Below are positions 50,977-64,000 of a DNA stretch of 64,000 nt, piece after piece. Location of the stretch: contig LR746281.1 in NCBI GenBank assembly GCA_902729315.2, positions 3,408,501-3,472,500 of the forward strand, read 5' to 3'. Below the pieces are notes generated by a model, which was given only the letters and a program-made list of their open reading frames with translations, was not told the origin of the DNA and did no database searches. Position 1 is the stretch's first letter. Each line of letters opens with the position of its first letter. A program made the position numbers and the translations under genes. Source of the DNA: Spirodela intermedia (lineage: Eukaryota; Streptophyta; Magnoliopsida; Alismatales; Araceae).

Positions 50977-51637
50977 AGTCACTAGCATGGGGGTCCCTAG
51001 AATGTTGTAGAAGTTGGTTGTAGAAATCAGGCCGATTCTAAAAAGGATGATGGTTTAATATATAGATGTATGATCCAAGCACTTCTCCCTTCATCCTCAT
51101 CACCACAATGGTGATGTGGCTCCATTCTAATGTATTGCTCAATTTGAAGAAGAGCTTAATGTGGTATAGCCACTAAGTTGGTTCTTCCCATATGAAGGGC
51201 AGAATCTTCAAGTGAGGATAAGCTACTATGTTGTCCTTGAGGAGCACCTAGATGCCCTCTCTAAGGCTCGCTGGTGGCATTCTTGAATTCAAGTAAGGAC
51301 TAACTTGTTGGCTGTAGTTAGTTGAAGGGATGCCGAGAAACCCTATATTGGGTTCATTGAGTTGAGATGATGGTAGAAGTTGCTCCAACTAATCAACCCA
51401 TTGTAGAACTTGCCCAAGAAGGTGCTCTAGTGTGTGCTCAATCTAAGTCATGGTATTGTGCAGGGCATCTACCTCACTTTGTAAAATCGAGATGTAGCCT
51501 TCTAGGTTATCCATGCGACCTTCAAAACCCTTGGGTCCTATGGTCATTCGCAACCAAGTGGTGGGGCTGGAGCTGGATGTGGATCGAGAGAGATAGGGAA
51601 GCATATGTCATAGAGGAACAATGGTTTTGATACCAAG
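50977..51637 (-). pseudogene. Start of gypsy gag and primer-binding site
   Basis: Degraded gag leader and N-terminal part on the minus strand. At 51635-51623 the minus strand reads TGGTATCAAAACC, two bases after the LTR, in place of the usual TGGTATCAGAGCC. No intact frame. Confidence 0.6.
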
Positions 51638-51938
51638 TGTAACAAAAACAAGTTCAAAATATAGTGGAATCAACAGTAACAAGGATGACGTACCCCCATA
51701 AACAAGATTTCACTAGAGAAGGAGAGGGGAATGGGGAAAGGAAGATGACAAGTAGGAACCTTAATCTGGGGTTTTGAGGCACCCTCATCTCCTTTGATTT
51801 GTTTCTTTGATAACCCCCCCTTACAGTGCCCTACTCCTTTACATAACTCATACTACCTTTTTCTCGTATTAGGCCAGTCCTAATGGGTCTATGCATATTG
51901 GGCTTCACCACTTGCATGTCTAGCCCAGTGGCCCGACA
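51638..51938 (-). repeat. Intact 5' LTR of the gypsy element
   Basis: 301 bp. Minus-strand ends are TGTCGGGCC..GTTACA. It aligns to both halves of the left LTR. Confidence 0.85.
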
Positions 51939-51943
51939 CAATG

Positions 51944-54900
51944 TTCTTGCATCTATAGATAATAAAAATATGTGGTGGAATTTAAAACAGAGTATTATTT
52001 TTCAAGTCACAATTTTCACCATAATTTTGGATATATTACATACTCTCCATTTTTCATAAAAGATTATCTCTTATTGTCAGCAATCTTACTCATGAGTTAT
52101 TATAACATAAATCTATTGATTAGTATTTACCTTATCTATTTTTGTGTTTACACTAATAGCAAATTACTCTAAATTCTATTACCATTCCCAATTTGTATTT
52201 TCATTGGATATCTTCTTGACTTAAATTTACACACTTGATGGTATACATAATTAACAAACTTTTATCTATCATGTCATCATTTTTCGTGAAAGCATGTTTC
52301 TTTATAATTTCATTATAGTCTCTAAAAATTTATTTAATCCTTTCCCAAAAAAATTTCTCCTTAATGTTACACTTAACCTTTCTTGTAAAACACAAATTAT
52401 CTTTTTGTCACTACTTAATCCATGAGTCTTTCAACACAACAATCTCACCACTAAATTCATCACTTTAACACTCTTCTCATATTTGCCAAACCCTCATCTC
52501 ATTCTAAAGATTTCATTACAATACCTTCATATATATTTATTCTAACCAAACAAATAACCAATCTTCTTTAAATGATTTTCTCTTCTATAAATTCCCATCT
52601 TCATCACATATATGTTTTTTTATGAATGTTTCTTCTAATTATAAACTATAATTTTATTAGCTAATTACCATGTCTTAGTGGTCTGCATCCATGAAAATTG
52701 AGTTGGATACTATAGAACACTTGGTTAGTTGTTCCTTTGTCAAGAAGAAAATTATTTTGGAAGGCATTGAATTTATAAGATGAGATATCATTATGATGTT
52801 TATATTGAATGATAAAAAGCTTAATGAGTTGTAAGAAGATATACATGACAAAATAAATTACTTTTTTTATAACATTTTATAAAACATATTTTTAGTAGTT
52901 ATTAAACTTATGTAAGAGTTTATATTAATGAATATTAGTACTTTGTCTACTTATATCTTAATAATATCTTTCTTAATAGTGACTTATGTTGAAGTATTAA
53001 ATGTATGATGTGTAGATGCCCTTAGTGTTGACACACAATATGTTTTAACACAAAAAATGTATTTATGAATTATTCTTGAATGAGTTAAAGTATAATTCAT
53101 CTATATGCATCACAATTGTTTTCATCACCAGACAAGTTTAAGTGACAAGTATTCAAATCATATACATTAATGAGATTCTACATAATTTTATGACTAACAA
53201 CAAATCTAAGAAGTCATACATTTTATATTTTTTTTGTATTGAAGTAATGCAATGTAATATTTCCTAAATATAAGTACAACATAACAAGTGTCAACACATG
53301 TAATGAAATTTTATGTATATTTTGAAAAATAAAGTCAACAATGAGATTTGAACGTAGCACTTGAGCAATGTGAAGAATGGAACATGAGTATAAAAAATGT
53401 TTGAAATATTAAATACACATTATGATGTACATGAGATTCAAATTCAATAAGCTACCTAGAAACAAGAAAAATGATGGTCCAATTATTCAAATCAAAACGT
53501 GGGTGAAATTTGAATTTAGAGTACTTTAGCTACACATGAAAAATTAGTCAAGATATTCAAAATAAAAATATATGATCAATGACTGAAGATGATTCAAACT
53601 CATGACCCATATGCCAGCTAAGTTGGATCATTTGCACAAAACAAAAGAGTCTGAGAAGTCATTGTCATGTGACCTACATAGTGACATGCTAGAGTCTTAT
53701 GTGGAGAAAATGATAAAGTAGAAATGACAAAACTTCAACCTAGTATCAAGAATAAGATCAATTGTTGAAGTTAGATGTATCTCCAACTAAAAACTTTGAA
53801 GATCATCTATGAGAAACATTTGTATTTTGAAGCTAATAAAGACTCAAGGTCAACCTCACACACTCTAGATATTAACACGTCATCAAAAGTTTGTAAACTA
53901 AATGATAGACTCAACAATAGTCACCTAATTTGACCATAAAAATAAGTATGTCTATTGATCAATTGAGTATTTCTAAACATAATATCAAAGACATCCTACC
54001 AAAGAACTAAAAGACCTAAATAGAAGTATGTCCAGAGGCCAGAGTCAAAAATACATATTATAGATTGTAACTCATCAACATAAGACATGGACTAAAGACA
54101 AGTCAAATGATCTCCTCTATGTAAGACCCTGAAAGATGAAATTTTCATTGGTCAGGTATGAATCTCTAGACAAGATATAACAAACAACTATCACCAAAGT
54201 AGAAAACTTAGAAGCAAAACATAAGAACACTAGTAGAATACTATGAAGATATTTAAATTAATATGACCATTTTTAGATACTAAAATGACATGGATCAATT
54301 GGAGTAGAAATAGAGTGAGGTAAGAATAGATAAAGCTAACATTGAACAAATAAACAATTCATCCATGTCACTTACAAAAGCTTAAGAAAAAGATTCACTC
54401 AACATTCTATAGTAAAACAACTATGTACTTTAAAAAAGGAATCAAAGTTTTATCTTACTCAATTATTTACAGCAACCTTCAAATCAAATGACTATATTGA
54501 AAGTTGTCTCTCTATTAGGCCCTAATGTAACTTGGGTGAAGATTGGAGGGAGGGTAAGACAAAAATATGAGGTATTGAGAGCTAGAATTCATTTGTAGAG
54601 GGTGTTGTTCTTTCAAGAGAAGTGTACTTTGACTTAAGCACGTGGTACTGTAAGTTAAGGCTTGTCTTTGAGGGGTGAAATATATGCAGATATTGAATTA
54701 TTATGTTGAGAGAGTTGAGCTCGTGAAGTCAGTTGTATTTTCATTGAAAATAGTAGAAATTCGAAATAGAAATCCTTTAATTCTAGACATAATGTAGGGA
54801 AGGGTGAATCACTATAAAATTTGTGTCTATTATCATAGGGTGAACCAATATCATAATTTATTGAAAATATTATAGTGAGGAATAGAGTGACTAAGACAAT

Positions 54901-55942
54901 CAAATCAATGAGAATTCATAAATTATAATATGAGTAAGAAAGCTCACTTTGCCTACTATGCATCTATGTATAAACTAAATAGAACATTTGAATAGATTGG
55001 ACAAATAATCAATAAATTAAATTTAGATTATTCATTTTCATGTATAAAATTTATTAATATTAATACTTATATTTTAAACATAATTTTAAATATTAAAATT
55101 TATTGAAGTTATGATTAAAATTATTAAGATTGTGATTAAGGTGTCTACTTGAAAATTGTACTTTATTTGACATAATTCAAATGAGATTTGATTGTTAAAT
55201 CACCATTTTAGTTGGACACATTAGTGATTTATGTTATAATGAGATTAGCTTTTTACCAATCATGATAGAATTAATACACTTCGAATATAAATGTTACACT
55301 TTGATAAGACTACATATTGGCTTTCCCTTTGATGATATATTCAATGTATATGTCATATTAGCTTCTTAGTCATTTAAATTTCTATTTCTTTTAAGAAATG
55401 TAGATGTTAGAATTTCACATAATTTGAAAATATTTTCATTCTTGATTTACTTATAAATACTATGACTTTCTAATGATTAGTTGGCAAAGAAAAATCATCT
55501 TTATCTCCTCTTTGACCTTAAGTTTTATGTTGAGTTCTTTCATACAAAATCTAGAATGAGGTCATGAGGTATCTATTGGCTCATTAAATATGTGAAAACA
55601 TTGAATCAAGGAACATTCGTTAAGCATTAAGTAGTCTTCCTTGACTTGCTCACAACTACAACACTTCATCAAAGTATGCATATAGGACATCGAAAATTAA
55701 GTCTCAACCATCTCACTCTTAATCAAAGTTTTTGAGATACGTTTTGATGACATCATCTATAGAAAAAAGTATGCAAACTGAAATATTTCATATTAATTTT
55801 TGGATAAATATATGAATATTATTTTTCTATCACTTGAATAGGTTGAACACATTGATTAGTTATTAGTTTTGAATCTAGAAAAAAATAGAAATAATTTTAA
55901 TAGAGTTGAACTCAAAAATATTTTTGATTGTGATGGGATGAT
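51944..55942. other. AT-rich debris of the outer copia element and an inverted E-family copy
   Basis: No intact frame. About 53.0-54.7 kb resembles the reverse complement of 37.7-38.7 kb: minus strand near 54530-54500 reads TTACATTAGGGCCTAATAGA then GAGACAACTTTC, against TACCTTAGGGCCTGAAAGAG and AGAGTCAACTTTG at 37708. Much of the rest is low-complexity AT-rich sequence. The missing protease, integrase and reverse transcriptase of the outer copia element were not found here. Confidence 0.45.
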
Positions 55943-57614
55943 TGACATGACTTAATAATTGTATAATAAATCACGATTTTAAAATTTATAAAACTAAAAA
56001 AATAATTTTAATTTTTTAAAAGTATTTTAGCATAAATAAATAACTTGTAATTTGATAAAAGGTTCTAAAAATTGTAAAAAATTCTAGATCGATCAAAAGA
56101 TATAAGATAATATCAGGTAAAATTACAAAAATTTCTACAAAGAATATATTTTTTTTAACTTTTACACTAAATGATGAAGAGAAAATTTATTTTAAAATTT
56201 ACAAAAAGCAAAATTTAGGTGCAGACGTCATGATGACATCAATGCCTTGATGAATGTAATTCAAGCAAAAATAGAGTTATGCTTGGCGATTCTTATGTAA
56301 ATAATTATAAAAAAATTAATTGATTAAATTAAGATTTATAAAAGTTAGAAGAATTATAATTGACTAAAGAAGAGTTTTGAAACTTGAAATTACATATAAT
56401 ATTATTAATTTAACAAATTTTAAGTTTTTTTTAAAGATATAATTCCAACATTGTAGCGATGACCATTGGAGTTTTAGGTATTCGAGAGATTTTTTGTCTA
56501 GTGTCCATAGCCTTAAAGCTCTCATTAGACATTCATGATGTGAGCAATCTATTGATCATCTTACGTAGTTTAGAAATTGATGAAATAGACCAACGAATCA
56601 TCTTTGATGGCTATCACCTAGCAAAATAGAAATTCAACAGTTTTTGGATCTCCAACAATTGCCACTCGGTAGAGATGAGCTACATGAAGGTGATGTGCAT
56701 TTCAAGGAGCTTCTTTCTCAAGTCCATGAGTGAGAGAGGAGGCTTGTATCACATTCAATTTTGCTTTGAGGTATTGACTTATTTCATGACGAATTGTCTT
56801 CTTCTCAATGATGACTTATTTGTCGATTAATTAGAGATGATTTTCTTAAAGAATTTATGATTTTATATTTAAAATCCTTGGTCAATTGTTAACGATGACC
56901 TACAAATAATGTTGAAAAAATTTTCATACAAAAAATTCTATTTGCTAGATTGTTAATCAACAATTTATAAAAAAGTTATCATTTAATTAAATAAAAAGAT
57001 GAATTTTAACTTTAGTAGGATATGAGCCCTCGTTCATTGCTCAACTAAGTAAGAGAGAGAATATGAATTACCTACATACCCTTACCTAGTGATGTAATAG
57101 GAAATTTCTTTCTTATAAGTTAGGGATATGTTTGATATAAAAAAATGAAAACTTATATAGATCATTTTCTAATGTTTAAGTCACATACATATCAATATGT
57201 CTTTTTGTCATCAATGTACTCTGACCACTTTTTTACCTCACATCCGACTAGTCATTGATGATGTGAAAGGAGAGTGACACACACATGTCCAAATCAGTCA
57301 ATCACTTGAGACCCTTACTCGTGGCTCCGCCTAAATGTGCCTCCAACCCATACATGGGCATGACTAGCTAATGGGTATGCCTTTTTTTTAATTTTTATTT
57401 TATTTTTATTTTTATTTATTTCATCTCAAAAATATGATTATAAATTATATAAATTCATATAAATTATTTAAATTTATATAATAACCAAAATTCACATTAA
57501 TAAACTAAAAACAAACTTTTTCAATTTAACATAAATATAAGTCAATTTATCATGAGTTAAGGTTTAAAATATATTATTAATTAATTGTTAACTCATGATA
57601 ATGAAGACTTATTA
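55943..57614 (-). mobile_element. Solo LTR, copy D
   Basis: 1672 bp, inverted relative to A and B, outside the gypsy element but inside the outer copia element. The + strand starts TGACATGACTTAATAATTG and ends GACTTATTA. Flanking pentamers in element orientation are ATTAT and ATCAT, with one transition. Confidence 0.72.
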
Positions 57615-58137
57615 ATAATCAATCTTAGTAAAACTCAAGAAAGATTATTTTTAGATAGTGAATGTAAATAATAGACTTAACTACTTTAAATATTTCTTAA
57701 TATTACACTTATTAATCTAAGACATCAATATAATTTGAGATTTTAAAGAAAAGATTAATGTATTCAAAGGAAGTAAATTAAAATTTCAGATTATAATTAG
57801 ATCAAATCAACCCCAACATCTTGATTTATATGTCACCTTAGACCCAATAATTTATTAAAAGATGTTTACATCAACATGTCTTTGAGCTATTTTAGTAAGA
57901 GATTTCTTTTTTATGATAAATGTTTCTGCAAATTACAAAAGTTTATTTATGATTTTATGACCAGCATCTAGATAATAGTATTCAAAATTATCCAATGATT
58001 TTTTTCAAACCTCTTCATTTTCAATCTCAACATCAGATCATTGATGTCTTCATCAAGAATTTCCCAACTAGTATGTTATTTCCTTTGTTGTCTAAGATGA
58101 GTGTTGAAAACAAATATTATTGATCTTGATGGGGAGA
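57615..58137 (+). pseudogene. Copia RNase H tail of the outer element and polypurine tract
   Basis: Near 58040-58105 a frame reads IKNFPTSMLFPLLSKMSVEN, matching the end of copia pol (FTK.LP...F..L.SKLGV). TTGATGGGGAG follows as polypurine tract, directly before the right LTR-like block. Upstream, the RNase H is too degraded to read through. Confidence 0.6.
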
Positions 58138-58243
58138 CTTAAGGATCAGACAAGTGAGAGTAAATATGTATGAGACCCATGTGTTAAGGAGACAAACGCT
58201 ATAAGTAGATTCAATTTTATGATTTTTTTTCTCTTCATCATCA

Positions 58244-59519
58244 TAATATACTCTCCCCTAATTCTATTTATCCCTTGCTTGCCCTCCCTTCCCCCTTCTT
58301 TAGTTCATCCATTATTCAATTTTTTGTCATTTTATAGGGATCTTTGCATAAATTACTCACATATTTTTCTTTTGTAGTTTTTTGTGTAATTATAAAAATA
58401 CATCTATAGAGGATGTGGCCTATATAAGCAAACATACTTTACAACATGTGTCCTTGATATACATGAATTATTTTTTTGATTAATTTTAAAAAGTTAATTA
58501 GGATATATTCCTCACCTCTTTCGATGAAGTACATATGTTCGGTATTTTAAGCAATCAGGGACACTTTCCTAACTGGTTGTATAATCCATAAATGACAACA
58601 CTATTTTTTTTATCATTATAAGGATATTATTGTCTTCTAAAAAAGGTAAAGCAATTCACCTCAAAAAACGAGCGTAGACTATTCAAATAGGTTGTTCCAT
58701 AAAACGAGTAGTTTTTAAGGACCCTTTTATAATTAACCCAAGTACACTATGCCGATCTCTCTTTTATGGAATTTCCCCCCTTCGCAATAAAAATGAGTTC
58801 CGGGAATTCTTTTTATGAGGAATAATGCGAGATGGCCCGGTCCGATTCTGGAGGAACGGGTTCCGTCGGTTGCCACCTCGGATCTGATCTGGATCCTTTC
58901 TAGTCCCCGGGTCAACGGACCCGTTGGTCCACAGAGTTGACTGACTGGCCTGTTAAACTTGGATTAGATTCTTTGGGTGGGTTCGCCGCGGCCTTCAATG
59001 GTGATGAAAGTGGGGCCCACCTCTAACGAACGGGTCAACATGATGAGAGCCTTCTCCATGTCGTTGGCTGACTCTGATTCTGTTTTGAAGGTGTACGGTT
59101 CAGATGAGGGAACGCGGGATTCCCCAAATAAATCCGACCCTACGTTCGGGGAGAGAGAGAGAGAGAGCCCGATTCGTAAGGAAAGTCCCTCTCTCTCTCT
59201 CTCTAAAGAGCAGCTGGGTTTTCTGCGTTCCCCTGGTTTCACAGCCCGCCCAAAATTTCGCCTTTCTCTGTACGTTTCCCTCCTCCCGCCCTTGTCCCGC
59301 CCCGTCTCTCGGCTTTGTTTTCGGGTCACTGGCCGCTGCCCTCTCTGCCTCTCTCCCTCTCTCTCGCTCCCCCCCTGCGACCCGCCTTATCCTTCCTCAG
59401 GTCTCCTCGAGTCTCCTCCCTCCTTCCACCCAGTAGCCCTAATAACCCTAGGGTTGGCGTCGGCGCGCGGTGCTCCTCCCTGGATCGCGAAGTGGAGGGG
59501 AGGAAGGAGGTGCCCCAGG
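58244..59519 (+). promoter_or_regulatory. Upstream region of the ubiquitin protease gene
   Basis: AT-rich to about 58730, then GC-rich from about 58800, marking the gene's promoter and leader. CT-rich runs lie at 59188-59206 and 59340-59372. CCCTAATAACCCTAGGGTT at 59437-59455 contains telo-box-like motifs, common in promoters of housekeeping plant genes. A 212-codon open frame across this area (58977-59615) is not a gene: it lacks splice support and runs through the true start in another frame. Confidence 0.45.
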
Positions 59520-63531
<4,012 letters not shown>

Positions 63532-63589
<58 letters not shown>

Positions 63590-64000
63590 GGAAGATATTC
63601 TCTGGGTGGGGTTTTGCAGGGTTCTACGCCGAGCAGAGATGAGGGGAGAGTTGTAACCTGCCCAAGCTGGTAAGGGTGTAGGCCAAATTTTTTTGAGCAG
63701 ACTGAGCTCTTATCTGGTATGAAAAAGGGTACTGTTTTTTTTCTTTCTTCTGAAGTTGAGGTAACTGGGAAGGTGATGAAACCATTGGCGCTGATTATTC
63801 ATGTGATTTTGCTGCGCTCTGATTATAGGAGCTGGGTCACCTTGCCCAACTCTCTCTCTCTCTGCTACCCTGGGAAAATAAGGAAGACGAGGCCGAGTCA
63901 CACTTTAAAATCACCAAGCCTTCTTCATTCTCGGTTGTTTCACTGGGGAGAGAGAGAAAGAGATAGAGAGAGAGAGAGAGAAAGAGGGAGAGAGACAAGC
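63532..64000 (+). other. 3' UTR and downstream flank of the UBP gene
   Basis: A (GA)n tract of about 27 units (63533-63586) starts directly after the TAG stop. The rest holds CT and GA runs (63851-63863, 63942-63993) and no further gene. Confidence 0.6.

Larger units (their letters stand above)
39860..51943 (-). mobile_element. Ty3-gypsy retrotransposon with target duplication CAATG, heavily nested
   Basis: The element occupies 39865-51938 and is flanked on both sides by CAATG (39860-39864 and 51939-51943). Ends on the + strand are TGTAAC..GACA. The 5' LTR is at the right (51638-51938) and the 3' LTR at the left (39865-41370, interrupted). On the minus strand the order is primer-binding site, gag, protease, reverse transcriptase, RNase H, integrase and polypurine tract (TGGGGGGAAG, 41380-41371), the Ty3-gypsy order. 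Insertions interrupt gag, the protease-to-polymerase spacer, integrase and the 3' LTR. Confidence 0.88.
35574..58243 (+). mobile_element. Outer Ty1-copia element with short LTRs, expanded to 22.7 kb by nested insertions
   Basis: Similar short terminal blocks lie at about 35574-35684 and 58138-58243: GTGAGAGTAAACACATGTGG versus GTGAGAGTAAATATGTATGA, then CCCATGT.TTAA, CGTTATAA versus CGCTATAA and TCATGATTTTT versus TTATGATTTTT. After the left block comes TAGTATTAAAGTTTC (35685-35699), a decayed primer-binding site. A gag remnant follows (36.48-37.06 kb). Before the right block, 58035-58105 reads as the C-terminal end of copia RNase H, and a purine tract TTGATGGGGAG lies near 58126. Everything between is later insertions plus AT-rich debris. 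Outer ends are approximate and no target duplication was identified. Confidence 0.6.

Overview
The window is nuclear DNA from a flowering plant. The genes have introns with GT..AG borders. Their exons are GC-rich (a cellulose synthase-like gene even carries a GCC-coded polyalanine tract), while the DNA between them is AT-rich and packed with decayed LTR retrotransposons and long CT/GA microsatellites. The GC-rich coding style suggests a monocot, probably not a grass, but this is a weak inference.

Left part (1-16.2 kb), gene-rich. The 3' end of a glycyl-tRNA synthetase gene (+ strand, 1517-3014) faces a cellulose synthase-like D gene (- strand, 4061-7618). Next, also on the - strand, comes a gene for a plant DNA-binding protein of the At3g52170-like helix-turn-helix type (10148-13285, with a possible first exon near 16.05 kb). 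From 17.16 to 24.42 kb lies a decayed Ty1-copia element that has itself been invaded. It is followed by a two-exon gene for a small plant protein of unknown function (- strand, 25087-27804), a ~300-bp tandem repeat (28.3-29.2 kb) and a stretch with no convincing gene.

A secreted glycine-rich protein (+ strand, 33495-35171) carries a 66-bp minisatellite coding a 22-residue repeat. From 35.57 to 58.24 kb I read one nested retrotransposon pile: a copia element with short LTRs holds a 12-kb Ty3-gypsy element (39865-51938, - strand, target duplication CAATG). That element holds solo LTRs, a 1.2-kb insert in one LTR, and a second insert (45298-47940, duplication ACAAG) which holds a solo LTR (45953-47389, duplication CAACT). 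The right end (59520-63531, + strand) is a complete nine-exon ubiquitin-specific protease gene of the plant UBP20/21 type.

The genes do not form a pathway; they are a normal mix of translation, cell wall, DNA-binding, cell-surface and deubiquitination functions. The most unusual points are: (1) three separate genes have degenerate tandem copies of their own 3' ends; (2) insertion order in the 22.7-kb nest can be read from target-site duplications, several of which differ only by transitions, as methylcytosine decay would produce; (3) the last intron of the synthetase gene holds decoy copies of its own splice acceptor; (4) the protease gene has an intron of 138 bp that is open and in frame. 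All calls were made by eye from the sequence, and exon borders were checked by reading frame across each junction.
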